DNA of 64,000 bases from Luminiphilus sp. Its GTDB lineage: Bacteria; Pseudomonadota; Gammaproteobacteria; Pseudomonadales; Halieaceae. The stretch is taken from assembly GCA_029242325.1 (NCBI GenBank), contig JAQWUD010000010.1:166307-230306 (forward strand). Reading direction: 5' to 3'. The notes beneath the pieces were generated by a model. The model saw only the letters and a list, made by a program, of their open reading frames with translations. It did not search any database and had not been told where the DNA came from. Positions 55,420 to 64,000 of this stretch are shown here, one piece after another. A program made the position numbers and the translations under genes. How positions within the stretch are numbered: the stretch's first letter is position 1; the number at the start of each line of letters is the position of its first letter.

Positions 55420-55941
55420 CTAGCCTTCGCCCTTTGAAGTGTCATCTCGGTCATCTCCGCTCACCAGTTGCTGACTGATCTCTGCATCGAAACCTCGATA
55501 CTGTAAAAACCTGAGTCGCCGGCCTCGCTCCCTCTGCCTCTCGTCCCAGGCTCCCTTGATAGCCTGCCCGCGATATTTTTTTTTATAGACCACTGCGGCT
55601 TCAGCAGCCCAGTCAATGCCGGATTCAAACGCCTCCTCCATAGAGTGACTAAGGAGGTGATCTACGCTTTGCTGGCGGAGCTCCTGGCGAATTCGAATCG
55701 GACCGTAGCCTCGCCCTGCAAGCTGGCGAGCCTTTGAGGCTGCGAACCGCTCATCGCTAAGCAACCCCTCCACCATCAGTCGCTCAATCACTGTCTGCAC
55801 TAAGCCAGCTTCGCAGGCCCTACCCCGAAACCGCTTGGCCAACTTGCTTTCAAGCTCTTGCGAGCCATGCTCACGACGGGCAAGAAGATCCATTGCAGCG
55901 AGCCGTAGCTCCCCTGCTGTCACGGCATCATGCTGCTCCAA
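55420..55941 (-). CDS. recX: RecA regulator RecX
   Basis: 173-residue helical-repeat protein that modulates RecA filaments. Family segments: AAMDLLARREHGSQELESKL, ERLMVEGLLSDERFA, GYGPIRIRQELRQQ and KYRGQAIKGAWDERQRERGRRLRFLQYRGF. Placed 29 bases after recA on the same strand, the conserved order, so it is part of the SOS-regulated transcript. Confidence 0.93.
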   Translation of the reverse strand: MEQHDAVTAGELRLAAMDLLARREHGSQELESKLAKRFRGRACEAGLVQTVIERLMVEGLLSDERFAASKARQLAGRGYGPIRIRQELRQQSVDHLLSHSMEEAFESGIDWAAEAAVVYKKKYRGQAIKGAWDERQRERGRRLRFLQYRGFDAEISQQLVSGDDRDDTSKGEG

Positions 55942-55970
55942 CCGTCCCGCTCGTTGCCCGGAGCTATCTC

Positions 55971-57041
55971 CTAGGAGGACTCAGCCACGCTTCCAGTGTC
56001 GGGGGCATCCTCGTCCAATGGCGGCGCAGCTTCAGCATCCACAGCGGCCAAGGGTAAGCCCATCATCTGATGCCGGATCTGATCTTCAATCTCTTTCGCA
56101 ACCGCGGCATTTTCCCCAAGGAACTTAGACGCGTTAGCTTTGCCCTGACCGATCTTCTCGCCCTTATAGGCATACCAAGCACCTGACTTGTCGACCAGAT
56201 TCAGTTTCACGCCCCAATCTATCACTTCGCCCATGTGGTAGATGCCGCTGCCATACATGATCTGGAATTCCGCTTGCCTAAAGGGCGGAGACACTTTGTT
56301 CTTCACCACCTTGACACGGGTCTCGTTGCCAACCACCTCATCGCCGTCCTTCACCGCTCCGATTCGCCGAATATCGAGCCGCACCGAAGAATAAAATTTC
56401 AATGCATTACCCCCCGTTGTGGTCTCAGGGCTGCCAAACATCACACCGATCTTCATACGAATCTGGTTGATAAAAATCACCATGCAATTAGTTTGTTTGA
56501 TAGCGCCCGTCAGCTTGCGCATGGCCTGACTCAATAAACGTGCCTGTAATCCGACGTGGGAATCACCCATTTCGCCCTCAATTTCAGCCTTGGGCGTCAA
56601 CGCGGCAACCGAGTCCACCACCAGCACATCCACCGCTCCCGACCGCACCAACATCTCAACCACTTCAAGTGCCTGCTCGCCGGTATCGGGCTGGGAGACG
56701 ATGAGATCATCAACCTTCACTCCTAGCTTTTCTGCATACTGCGGATCCAGTGCATGCTCGGCATCGATGAAGGCAGCCGTACCACCCGCTTTCTGCGCCT
56801 CGGCAATCACTTGCAGGGTCAACGTGGTCTTACCTGAGGATTCCGGACCATAGATTTCGCAGATCCTGCCTTTAGGCAATCCCCCTATGCCGAGAGCAAT
56901 ATCGAGGCCCAGTGAACCTGTAGAGATTGAGGGGATCGCTACCCGCTCTTGGTCACCCATGCGCATCACGGTACCCTTGCCAAACTGCCGTTCAATCTGT
57001 GACAGCGCTGCATCGAGTGCCTTTTGCTTGTTCGGATCCAT
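55971..57041 (-). CDS. recA: Recombinase RecA
   Basis: 356-residue recombinase that forms filaments on single-stranded DNA for homologous recombination and LexA cleavage. Walker A GPESSGKT (65-72), Walker B region [12 protein letters not shown], loop L1 and L2 sections ([33 protein letters not shown]), and [11 protein letters not shown] are intact. Acidic C-terminal tail ([14 protein letters not shown]). The upstream region has a LexA box about 100 bases before the ATG, and recX follows. Confidence 0.97.
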   Translation of the reverse strand: MDPNKQKALDAALSQIERQFGKGTVMRMGDQERVAIPSISTGSLGLDIALGIGGLPKGRICEIYGPESSGKTTLTLQVIAEAQKAGGTAAFIDAEHALDPQYAEKLGVKVDDLIVSQPDTGEQALEVVEMLVRSGAVDVLVVDSVAALTPKAEIEGEMGDSHVGLQARLLSQAMRKLTGAIKQTNCMVIFINQIRMKIGVMFGSPETTTGGNALKFYSSVRLDIRRIGAVKDGDEVVGNETRVKVVKNKVSPPFRQAEFQIMYGSGIYHMGEVIDWGVKLNLVDKSGAWYAYKGEKIGQGKANASKFLGENAAVAKEIEDQIRHQMMGLPLAAVDAEAAPPLDEDAPDTGSVAESS

Positions 57042-57141
57042 GCTTTGCTCCTTTTATCTGCCAGTTCTTGCCGACCTGAGCCGGCCATTGGTTGGGCTGC
57101 ATCGTGACTGCAGCACCCACTTTTCGCCTAATCACAAAATA

Positions 57142-57157
57142 CTGTATATATAATCAG
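57142..57157. promoter_or_regulatory. LexA (SOS) box of recA
   Basis: CTGTATATATAATCAG matches the E. coli SOS consensus CTGTATATATATACAG at 14 of 16 positions, with both CTGT/CAG ends kept. It overlaps a TATATA -10-like stretch on the minus strand with TTGCAA near 57173-57178 as a possible -35, so LexA would block RNA polymerase at the recA promoter. Confidence 0.85.
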
Positions 57158-57271
57158 TCTTTTTAATCCTGATTGCAATCAAGTTTAGCGATCAATTTCA
57201 GTAAAAGTAGTGTCGCACAGGGCCACATGTCGCCTTAGGCGACAGATTTGGGCGCAAGAAGAGACCCCACG

Positions 57272-58039
57272 TCAGAGAAATGCGTCTCCACCATTGGGAC
57301 TAAGGCACTGCCCCCGAAAATGCCCCGCTGCATCACTGGCTAAAAACAAGTATGCGCCAACGATATCCTGCACCTCGGCAATCCGCCCGGCGGGAATATT
57401 ATGACGAATACCGTCCAGAATGTCCTCCGGGACGTCGGCTAAAATGGGGGTCATGGTAGCCCCCGGTGCCACGCAATTCGCAGTGATGGGCCGATCTCCG
57501 ATCTCCAGTGCCAGACTGCGTGTGAACGAGAGGATGGCACCCTTGGCGGCGGTATAATGTGAGAAGCCAGGCGCACCGATGTAGGCCAGTTGCGAGGCGG
57601 TATTGATTATCCGGCCGCTATTTTGCGCATACATCATCTTCAGCGCAGCGCGCGTGCAGAGAAAAGTCCCGCGAACGTGAATCGCCATCAGCCTGTCAAA
57701 ATCATCGACCTCCAGTGCCTCAATGGGGCTGGAGTGCGCAATACCGGCATTGTTGACCAGAATATCAAGCCCGTCGGGCGCTAGCGCCTCAAACATCCTC
57801 AACACATCAGACTCACTGCTCACATCTGCCTGAATCGTCTGCGCAGTGCCACCTGCCTCCCGTATTCGCTGCGCGACCTCCTGAGCCGCTCCGGCTGTCG
57901 ATTCACAGGGGTGATTTAGCCAGACCCTCGCGCCATTGGCCGCCAGGGCCTCTGCCACGGCCGCGCCGATGCCCGAACTCGCCCCCGTCACCAGCGCAGC
58001 CCTGCCGTGCAAATCTGCTGTGATTGAATCTCCCACCAT
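57272..58039 (-). CDS. Short-chain dehydrogenase/reductase
   Basis: 255-residue NAD(P)-dependent SDR. Cofactor motif TGASSGIG (18-25), NNAG (96-99), catalytic Ser149, Tyr162 and Lys166 (YTAAK) all present; C-terminal GQCLSPNGGDAFL. Substrate unknown; the family covers glucose dehydrogenase-like and ketoacyl reductase-like enzymes. Own upstream region with an operator-like dyad. Downstream gap of 230 bases to recA holds the SOS promoter. Confidence 0.9.
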   Translation of the reverse strand: MVGDSITADLHGRAALVTGASSGIGAAVAEALAANGARVWLNHPCESTAGAAQEVAQRIREAGGTAQTIQADVSSESDVLRMFEALAPDGLDILVNNAGIAHSSPIEALEVDDFDRLMAIHVRGTFLCTRAALKMMYAQNSGRIINTASQLAYIGAPGFSHYTAAKGAILSFTRSLALEIGDRPITANCVAPGATMTPILADVPEDILDGIRHNIPAGRIAEVQDIVGAYLFLASDAAGHFRGQCLSPNGGDAFL

Positions 58040-58077
58040 GGGGTCGCCCTCGCTATCGTGACACCGGATGTCAGTTT

Positions 58078-58093
58078 ACCGTTTGCGTACGGT
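58078..58093. promoter_or_regulatory. Operator-like dyad upstream of the SDR gene
   Basis: ACCGT (58078-58082) and ACGGT (58089-58093) as perfect inverted arms around six bases, extended by a nearby CGGTAC. It lies 39 bases upstream of the SDR start, over the expected promoter. TetR-type regulators bind sites of this form; no regulator gene is adjacent. Confidence 0.4.
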
Positions 58094-58218
58094 CGGTACA
58101 GTGAACACTAGGGCAAGTCCGGGTGCTTTGAAGGAAGGACTCGCCTCGACCCTAGTCTCTCAGCCCATCTCTTCAATCGGTCGAACTTCTCACCCCCTAT
58201 AGGATCCTGAATCAAGGT

Positions 58219-58539
58219 TTACCACGTCACACCACCGGCAAGTGTCCCTGCTGCCAGCACTAAGCACGACCACTCCACCGTGTCCCAGATACCGCAGCGC
58301 GCATAGGGGTCACCTTCTAACCAGAGTTTAGCCTCTTCAAGGTCATCCGTTCGGTAGGCGAGCAGGCTCCCCACAATGCCTGCTCCCGACAGATCCTTGA
58401 GCGGCCCGGCCATGGCGATATGATCAACGATCGATTCGATGTGAGCGAGATGCCCCGCCATGTGTTTTTGCCGAAGATCGTCCACATCATCTCCATCACG
58501 ATCTATGCACCTTACTAACCAGAGCTGTTCCCGCGCCAT
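58219..58539 (-). CDS. YciI family protein
   Basis: 106-residue ferredoxin-like-fold protein of the YciI group. Segments WLVRCIDRDG, HLAHIES, AGPLKDLSGAGIVGSLLAYR, LEEAKLWLEGDPYARCGIWD are family hallmarks; the DPYARCGIWD histidine/aspartate pocket segment is well kept. Cellular role not established; members cluster with oxidoreductases, as here. Same strand as the SDR gene with 179 bases between. Confidence 0.88.
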   Translation of the reverse strand: MAREQLWLVRCIDRDGDDVDDLRQKHMAGHLAHIESIVDHIAMAGPLKDLSGAGIVGSLLAYRTDDLEEAKLWLEGDPYARCGIWDTVEWSCLVLAAGTLAGGVTW

Positions 58540-58717
58540 GCTTCTCTCCTCGTTTCATTGGATCTCACCAGACCCAACCCAGCAGTGACAATACCTTACC
58601 CGGCTTTCTGTCGGCGAGCCAGATCTCACGCCACTACCGCCACTGCGCAAACGTCCGTACCAATCCCGCGCACAAGGCTTTATGATTTCAGGACAAGATC
58701 AACAGGGAGCACAGGCC

Positions 58718-60676
58718 ATGTTACTGACTGGATGGATGAAAGCACTGAGCTACTGGGGGCTGCTCATAGCGGGCACGGCACTGCTGGGGTGTCAGGGTGA
58801 CGCGCCCGGTGACCAAGAGAAGGAAGTCGCGACACTGGGCTCCATGGATGAACAATATGCCTGGGTGGGCGATCTAGGTGATCGCAATGCCCTACCGGGG
58901 AAGCCGCTCTACATCGCGCACTGCGCGGGCTGCCACGAAGCGCAGGTATACAAAGCGCCCCACACCACCTGGCTGGAACTGATGGCACCTCAGGTGCTTT
59001 ACCGGTCAATCACCGAAGGCATTATGCAGTCTCAGGCAGCGCATCTGTCTCGTGACGAAAAGCAGCACATCGTCGAGTACATTACGCAAATGCGGCTGGG
59101 CGATCCTGATGGCACTCCTGACGTCGCTTGGTGTGAAGGAAAGGCTACCGCATTCACCGCCCTGAATGAAACTCACCTCACCGGCTGGGGCTACGATACC
59201 CGACGCTATGTAAGCTCGGAGGCGGCGGGGTTCGACCGGACCGAGATCAGCAATCTTGAGCTCAAATGGAGCTTTGGCTTCCCCGCCTCGACTCGCGCCC
59301 GTTCCCAACCCACCATAGCGATGGGAGCGGTCTTCGTGGGCAGCCAGGATGGCTCTGTTTACGCCTTCGATCTGGAAACTGGCTGTGTTCGCTGGCGCTT
59401 TGCAGCAAGAGCAGAGGTCCGCACCGGGATCACCTTGGGCAAACGCGGCCCCGACGGCATCGCCACCGCTTATTTCGGTGACATCATTGCCAATCTTTAT
59501 GCCATCGATGTCACCACCGGCGAACTCGTTTGGCAAACCAGTCCTGATGATCACCATAGCGCAACACTCACGGCCTCCCCGGCTTTCGCCGGGGGCAATC
59601 TTTATGTCCCCGTATCGTCGCTGGAGGTCGTGACGGCGGCGAACCCGGAATACGCCTGCTGCACCTTTCGCGGCCACGTGATGGCAGTGGATGGCGATGA
59701 TGGCAGCATCCTCTGGGATAGTTACGCGATTCCGGACCCCCCCGCCTCGGTCGGCACCACTCGCGTCGGAACCGATATGCTCGGGCCGTCGGGCGCACCC
59801 GTCTGGACCAGCCCGACAGTCGATGTCGAGAGAAACCTACTCATCTTTGGCACAGGTGAAAACTATTCCTCGCCCGCCGACACCAACAGCGACGCCATCA
59901 TCGCCATCGCACTCGACACGGGTGAACGCCTCTGGTCACGTCAGACTTTTCCCGGCGACGCCTGGAATGTCGCCTGCATGATGGCAGACAATCCCAATTG
60001 CCCTGCAGAAGACGGGCCTGACTACGATCAGGCCTCAAGCCCTCTGCTGGTGGATATCGATGCCGACACGACACTCGTCGTTGCGGGCCAAAAAGATGGC
60101 CGGGTATTCGCGCTCGACTGGGAGACAGGGCAAAACAAGGTGTGGGAGGTCAAGTTAGGCCGCGGCAGTATTCAAGGCGGCGTGCACTTCGGTATGGCTG
60201 CCAACGGCTCAACGGTGTTTGTCCCAATCAACGACATGAATGACACCCGCAACGGTGAATGGCTCGACCCCGAAACCGCGCGCCCTGGCTTGTCTGCGGT
60301 CGATGCCAACACCGGAGACATTCTTTGGAGTCATGTGCAGGAAAACGTCTGCGGAGAGGGCCGACCGTTCTGTGACCCTGGAATCTCTGCGGCCATCACC
60401 GCAACGGATGGCGCCGTCATTGCCGGGCACCTTGATGGCATCATTCGTATCTACGACAGTCAAAGCGGAGACGTCATCTGGTCCTACAACACCACTACAC
60501 CCGTTACGGGCACCAATGGCGTAACGGCGAAGGGTGGCGGCATGAGTGGTTCGGGCCCCGCTATTGCCGCAGGCCATATGGTGATCAATTCAGGGTACGG
60601 ACTCTATAATCACGAGGCAGGCAACGCCCTCTTGGTGTTCGCGCCCCGAAGCGAGGGCGCTATTAGCGAACGCTAG
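58718..60676 (+). CDS. Lipoprotein cytochrome c-PQQ dehydrogenase (PVA dehydrogenase-like)
   Basis: 652-residue quinohaemoprotein. Signal with lipobox ALLGC (Cys25) suggests a lipid-anchored periplasmic protein. N-terminal cytochrome c domain has CAGCH (69-73) and a likely Met axial ligand in EGIMQSQ. The C-terminal eight-bladed propeller has repeats such as GSQDGSVYAFDLETG and AGQKDGRVFALDWETGQNK, and the vicinal Cys-Cys in EYACCTFRG matches the disulfide ring over PQQ. This haem-first order is that of polyvinyl alcohol dehydrogenase. Substrate probably an alcohol. ATG 58718 has GGGAG upstream. No PQQ synthesis genes here. Confidence 0.87.
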   Translation: MLLTGWMKALSYWGLLIAGTALLGCQGDAPGDQEKEVATLGSMDEQYAWVGDLGDRNALPGKPLYIAHCAGCHEAQVYKAPHTTWLELMAPQVLYRSITEGIMQSQAAHLSRDEKQHIVEYITQMRLGDPDGTPDVAWCEGKATAFTALNETHLTGWGYDTRRYVSSEAAGFDRTEISNLELKWSFGFPASTRARSQPTIAMGAVFVGSQDGSVYAFDLETGCVRWRFAARAEVRTGITLGKRGPDGIATAYFGDIIANLYAIDVTTGELVWQTSPDDHHSATLTASPAFAGGNLYVPVSSLEVVTAANPEYACCTFRGHVMAVDGDDGSILWDSYAIPDPPASVGTTRVGTDMLGPSGAPVWTSPTVDVERNLLIFGTGENYSSPADTNSDAIIAIALDTGERLWSRQTFPGDAWNVACMMADNPNCPAEDGPDYDQASSPLLVDIDADTTLVVAGQKDGRVFALDWETGQNKVWEVKLGRGSIQGGVHFGMAANGSTVFVPINDMNDTRNGEWLDPETARPGLSAVDANTGDILWSHVQENVCGEGRPFCDPGISAAITATDGAVIAGHLDGIIRIYDSQSGDVIWSYNTTTPVTGTNGVTAKGGGMSGSGPAIAAGHMVINSGYGLYNHEAGNALLVFAPRSEGAISER

Positions 60677-60681
60677 CCCGG

Positions 60682-60969
60682 CTATCGTTCGTAGTCCAGC
60701 GCGAGCACGTCGCAGTGCTCGCGCAACACCGTCCCGACAGCCTGGTGATCTGGGTGCTCAAGGTACCCTGATAAATCATTAGCACTCCCCAGCGTCACCA
60801 AGACACCGTGGGTCGCGCCATTGGCCCGTTCTGTAATATTGCGTCCGGCTGAAATAGCCATCACCCCCGGCAAGTGCGTCAGCGCCCGAATCGACGCAAG
60901 AATCTCTTCCATTTTGGCATCGCCCACCCCCACTTTCGGTGTGAGCCAAACCATATGCTCTAGTGCCAT
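60682..60969 (-). CDS. Dabb (stress-responsive A/B barrel) domain protein
   Basis: 95-residue ferredoxin-like protein. Family segments EHMVWLTPKVGVGDAKMEEI, GVMAISAGRNITERANGATHG and the HPDHQAVGTVLREHCD end are clear. The ATG at 60969 has GAGGG 5 bases upstream and follows the molybdenum hydroxylase stop by 7 bases, so it is the last gene of that leftward operon. Dabb proteins include small cyclases and stress proteins; here the substrate link to the hydroxylase is an inference. Confidence 0.85.
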   Translation of the reverse strand: MALEHMVWLTPKVGVGDAKMEEILASIRALTHLPGVMAISAGRNITERANGATHGVLVTLGSANDLSGYLEHPDHQAVGTVLREHCDVLALDYER

Positions 60970-60976
60970 GCTGCCC

Positions 60977-63172
60977 TCAGACCAGATTAAAACCTTGACT
61001 CGACAACGGGAATCGACGAACACGCCGCCCGGTTGCATTAAATAGCGCGTTCGCCACCGCCGGCGCGATGGGCGCGGTCGCCTGCTCGCCCACACCGGTG
61101 GGGGACTCATCACTCGGCAGAATGTGAATCTCAACTTTGGGCATCTGGGGCAGCCGCATCACAGGATAGTCATGGAAATTGCTCTGCTGCACTTCGCCGT
61201 CGACGATATCGATATTGCCAAAGGCAACGCCACCCAAACCGTAGGCCACACCGCCCTCGACCTGACCTTCAATACCTAGCGGGTTTACTGCAAATCCACA
61301 GTCCACCACGCACACCACGCGATCAACCGTAAAATCGCCGTTTTCAGCCACCGTGATTTCGACCGCCTGGGCAATCGGGGAGATGGAGTAGACACGCGAG
61401 GCGACGCCGCGTCCGCGACCTGGCGCGAGTGGCTTATCCCATTCACACTTCTCTCTCAGCACCTTCAGCACACGGTTCATCCGCGCATGGTCTTTGGTCA
61501 ACCGCAACCTTAGTTCGAGTGGATCCACGCCGCCCTTAGCGGCCAACTCGTCGAGGAAACATTCATAGGCAATACCGGTGTGCGTGTGTCCCACCGAGCG
61601 CCACTCTTGAGGCACAATTCCGATCTTAGGCGCGTTATGGCTTTCAACTCGATGATGTGCAATCGCGTAAGAGGTCCCGTAAGGGAACACGCCAAAAGGC
61701 TCCTGCAAACAACCGTCCAATGAGTAAATATCCATGCCGCGCACCATGTAGTTCGGGTCATGCTTGGTGCCCTGCATCAGTGACTGCCCTACCACGACTT
61801 GATGCCAGGCCTCGGGCATCCCCGAGGAATCAACGCTACCCCGGAGCTTATGCACAAACAGCGGCCGGTAATGGCCGCTTCGAATATCCTCTTCCCGCGA
61901 CCAGATAATCTGCACAGGCACGCTCTCGCCCTTGGCGGCTTCCACCGCCTCCACCGTGTAGTCAGCGGTTTTACTGGAGCGTCGCCCAAAGCTCCCACCC
62001 ATGAGAGGACGATGAATCGTGACATTCTCTTGAGGAATACCCAAAAAACGCGAGATCACCTCCTGATCATTCGACTGATACTGCGTGCCGCTCCAGATCG
62101 TGCAGGTCGCGCCCTCAACCTGCGCAATACAATTCATAGGTTCTAACGTCGCATGCGCCAGCAATGGCATCTCGTAGACAGCTTCGATCACCTCATCTGC
62201 TTGATCGAGCGCGCCGAGCGCATCGCCAATATCCTCAGCAAGCATGCCCGGCGTCTCAGCCATCTCGCGGTAGTCTCGGTAAAACTGCTCACTCGACACC
62301 GTAGCGTTCGCGCCGCGGTCCCAATTGATCTTGACTTCGGCGCGCGCTTTTTGGGCACGCCAGTAGCTGTCAGCAAGCACCACAACACCCGCTCGGATCG
62401 CCTTAACTTTGACGACTCCGGGCATGCTCAAGGCTGCGCTGGCATCGAAGTCAACCACCCTGCCCCCATGAACCGGCGGCCGCGCAATCGAGCCATACAG
62501 CATACCCGGCAATTTGATATCGATACCGAACTGAGCACTACCATCGACCTTGCCGGCGCCCTCGTAACGCTTGGTGGGCTTGCCGAGGATCCGAAATTGA
62601 CTGGGATCCTTCAGCGTGACGGCATCGGGAGGCTGAATCTCTAGCCGATGAATGGTCTCCAGTAACGCCCCATAAGGACTGCTTCGCCCGGTTTCCAGAT
62701 GCTGCACCGTACCGTTCTCGGTGGTGAGCTCAGCTCCCGGCACCTGCCAGCTTCTGGCCGCCGCCTCCAGTAGCATTGCGCGCGCCTTGGCGCCCGCGGT
62801 TCGCATTGGAATAAAGGTGCTGCCGGTTGTCACAGACCCCGCGGTCAGATACTCGCGAAACAGCGGCGAGTAGTATTCAGGGGTGGTTGGTGCGGCCTCA
62901 AGCACAATGCTGCGATAGTCCACATCCAGCTCTTCCGCCAACATCATGCTCATCACGGTATACGCCCCGTTGCCGAATTCCGAGTTATTGGCAAGCATGG
63001 TGATGACGTTGTTGGGGTCAATACGAACAAAGCTGTTCATCATGGCGCCCGCACCGGCCGCGTGCGCCTTTCGAGAAAACGTGACGGGACATTGGGCAGC
63101 AAACAAGAACGCGCCGCCCGCCTGAACAAACTGCCTGCGGTTCAGCACGCCCGAGCTCATATTCTCACTCAT
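60977..63172 (-). CDS. Molybdenum hydroxylase large subunit (IorB-like)
   Basis: 731-residue molybdopterin-binding subunit of the xanthine oxidase family, closest in layout to isoquinoline 1-oxidoreductase beta. A Tat-like signal ([17 protein letters not shown]) implies export folded to the periplasm. Molybdopterin segments include [25 protein letters not shown] and the catalytic-Glu region [18 protein letters not shown] 63172 is coupled by ATGA to the [2Fe-2S] gene, and GAGGAG lies 8 bases upstream. No FAD subunit gene is present, so electrons likely pass to a cytochrome or quinone. Substrate: an N-heterocycle or aldehyde, unknown. Confidence 0.9.
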   Translation of the reverse strand: MSENMSSGVLNRRQFVQAGGAFLFAAQCPVTFSRKAHAAGAGAMMNSFVRIDPNNVITMLANNSEFGNGAYTVMSMMLAEELDVDYRSIVLEAAPTTPEYYSPLFREYLTAGSVTTGSTFIPMRTAGAKARAMLLEAAARSWQVPGAELTTENGTVQHLETGRSSPYGALLETIHRLEIQPPDAVTLKDPSQFRILGKPTKRYEGAGKVDGSAQFGIDIKLPGMLYGSIARPPVHGGRVVDFDASAALSMPGVVKVKAIRAGVVVLADSYWRAQKARAEVKINWDRGANATVSSEQFYRDYREMAETPGMLAEDIGDALGALDQADEVIEAVYEMPLLAHATLEPMNCIAQVEGATCTIWSGTQYQSNDQEVISRFLGIPQENVTIHRPLMGGSFGRRSSKTADYTVEAVEAAKGESVPVQIIWSREEDIRSGHYRPLFVHKLRGSVDSSGMPEAWHQVVVGQSLMQGTKHDPNYMVRGMDIYSLDGCLQEPFGVFPYGTSYAIAHHRVESHNAPKIGIVPQEWRSVGHTHTGIAYECFLDELAAKGGVDPLELRLRLTKDHARMNRVLKVLREKCEWDKPLAPGRGRGVASRVYSISPIAQAVEITVAENGDFTVDRVVCVVDCGFAVNPLGIEGQVEGGVAYGLGGVAFGNIDIVDGEVQQSNFHDYPVMRLPQMPKVEIHILPSDESPTGVGEQATAPIAPAVANALFNATGRRVRRFPLSSQGFNLV

Positions 63173-63639
63173 GCGCTCTGCTCCTCTGTCATCCACAGAG
63201 CCGCCAAGTGCACGGCTGTGCGTATCCGCGGGTACGTGCCACACCGGCAAATATTGCCCGCCATGGCGGTATCGATTTCTGCATCGGTCGGGTTGGGATT
63301 TTCCGACAACAGTGCCGATGCGGCCATAATCTGACCGGACTGACAGTAACCGCATTGCGCCACATCCGTTTCCAACCAGGCACGCTGCACGGGCGACAGG
63401 CCCTTCTCGTCCGCCTGGCCTTCAATGGTCTGGATCTGCTTTCCCGCCACTGCGGAGACCGGCGTGACACAGGAACGAATTGCGCGACCCTCGAGATGAA
63501 CTGTGCAGGCTCCGCACTGGGCGATGCCACACCCGAACTTCGTGCCAACCAAATGCAGCTCGTCTCGCAGCACCCACAAGAGCGGCGTATCTGCGTCGCT
63601 AGCGATTTGAAGCTCGTTACCGTTGACCGTCAGCTTCAT
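63169..63639 (-). CDS. [2Fe-2S] subunit of the molybdenum hydroxylase
   Basis: 156-residue small subunit with two [2Fe-2S] clusters. Plant-ferredoxin-type cysteines are Cys37, 42, 45 and 57 ([14 protein letters not shown]); the all-helical domain has Cys96, 99, 131 and 133 (CGYC, NICRCG). ATG 63639 starts the conserved MKLTVNGN; an upstream frame to 63687 is less likely. Paired with the large subunit through an ATGA overlap. No signal peptide, as expected if it rides with the Tat-exported partner. Confidence 0.93.
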   Translation of the reverse strand: MKLTVNGNELQIASDADTPLLWVLRDELHLVGTKFGCGIAQCGACTVHLEGRAIRSCVTPVSAVAGKQIQTIEGQADEKGLSPVQRAWLETDVAQCGYCQSGQIMAASALLSENPNPTDAEIDTAMAGNICRCGTYPRIRTAVHLAALWMTEEQSA

Positions 63640-63794
63640 GCCTTGTCTCCCGAACCTTGAGCGATATCGATAATATGACATCGCCAAGGCGATTGATAAA
63701 GCGCTCCGTGAGGCGGCGTGCGATGCTCACCCCGATGGTGAGCCGGCGGATACACCAGGGTCAGCTCGTCAACAAAGACCGAGGCGCGGGCCTC

Positions 63795-63828
63795 AAAGTG
63801 TGTACACTTTGATACATCATGTATACAC
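63795..63828. promoter_or_regulatory. Double palindrome, operator-like region
   Basis: Two short perfect palindromes, GTGTACAC (63800-63807) and TGTATACA (63820-63827), have centres 20 bases apart, about two helical turns. The first sits inside wider arms AAAGTGT/ACACTTT (63795-63810). The array lies between the leftward molybdenum hydroxylase and the rightward last gene, so one regulator (TetR- or AraC-like) could control both. Otherwise nothing is seen in 63640-63887. Confidence 0.5.
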
Positions 63829-63887
63829 TCTGTCCTGCAGGAAACCACATTGATCGTTTGCGCCCGTCGCTATCAGGGAGAATCAGC

Positions 63888-64000
63888 ATGGAAGTCCATC
63901 GCGTCAGCACCTACCTCGATGTCGAGCATGCCCTGCGCATCACTGATCTAAAGCAGTCCCTCTACGACGAGGGCAAGATCCTCATGGACAAGGTTTTGGT
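63888..64000 (+). CDS. N-terminus of an unidentified protein, possibly cytochrome P450
   Basis: ATG 63888 with GGGAGAA 6 bases upstream, open to the window end: 37 residues beginning MEVHRVSTYLDVEHALRI and including DLKQSLYDEGKILMDKV. This resembles N-termini of some bacterial cytochromes P450, which I recall only loosely, so the family call is weak. The position opposite a hydroxylase and behind a shared operator region would fit a catabolic monooxygenase. Confidence 0.4.
   Translation, partial: MEVHRVSTYLDVEHALRITDLKQSLYDEGKILMDKVL

Noticed and set aside
63636..63848. 70-codon frame on the minus strand between the [2Fe-2S] gene and the last gene
   Set aside because: It runs through the palindromic regulatory region and has no family resemblance or good ribosome site.

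Overview
The window looks like a chromosomal segment of a marine gammaproteobacterium, with a gene repertoire typical of the OM60/NOR5 (Halieaceae/Cellvibrionales) group. Supporting features are the housekeeping blocks nadB-sdhE-ygfZ-ung, lptFG|pepA-holC-valS, tatD-rapA, gspAB and recA-recX, a moderately high GC content, and abundant lipid/aromatic catabolism genes with acyl-CoA chemistry. This placement is an inference from gene content and was not checked by a search. I see no rRNA, tRNA, CRISPR, prophage or insertion sequence. Almost all of the DNA is coding.

Layout. 1-14.5 kb is core metabolism and information processing: NAD synthesis, flavinylation of succinate dehydrogenase, Fe-S repair, uracil repair, a RarD-type permease, a trypsin-like protease, tRNA hydroxylation (TrhO), BolA, LPS transport (LptF/LptG), PepA-HolC-ValS, a cold-shock protein and a methyltransferase. 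14.5-22.3 kb holds a TPR/TonB-C-like secreted protein, a candidate structured RNA ending in a perfect intrinsic terminator, a LysR regulator, TatD, RapA and a large secreted DUF3604 protein. 22.5-35 kb is a catabolic island: the last three enzymes of a meta-cleavage pathway (hydratase, aldolase, acylating acetaldehyde dehydrogenase), then enoyl-CoA hydratase, alpha-methylacyl-CoA racemase, acyl-CoA dehydrogenase, two acyl-CoA synthetases, an ACAD10/11-like kinase and a DUF3336-patatin lipase. The divergent gaps carry operator-like dyads.

35.0-42.6 kb is the most striking region. It is a tightly coupled eight-gene operon containing both halves of the D-glutamate cyclase family as separate genes (DUF1445-type and DUF4392-type; fused in the mammalian enzyme DGLUCY), on either side of the ATP-dependent 5-oxoprolinase PxpA-PxpB-PxpC. 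These are followed by a D-amino acid aminotransferase, an alanine racemase and a Ppx/GppA phosphatase. Read as a pathway, it could run L-Ala <-> D-Ala, D-Ala + 2-oxoglutarate <-> D-Glu + pyruvate, D-Glu -> 5-oxo-D-proline, 5-oxoproline -> glutamate. This would be a self-contained D-amino-acid/pyroglutamate module.

42.6-57 kb contains an ammonium channel, an alkaline phosphatase, GspA/GspB, an operon of a nitronate-monooxygenase-like protein with class I-type HMG-CoA reductase, thioredoxin-like, DCC and flavin reductase genes, an exported M3 peptidase, a MetE-like gene remnant, a DUF3014 protein, and recX-recA with a clear LexA box. 57-64 kb holds an SDR, a YciI protein, a lipoprotein cytochrome-PQQ dehydrogenase, a Dabb protein and a periplasmic-type molybdenum hydroxylase pair. 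It ends with a palindrome-rich regulatory region before a gene cut by the window end.
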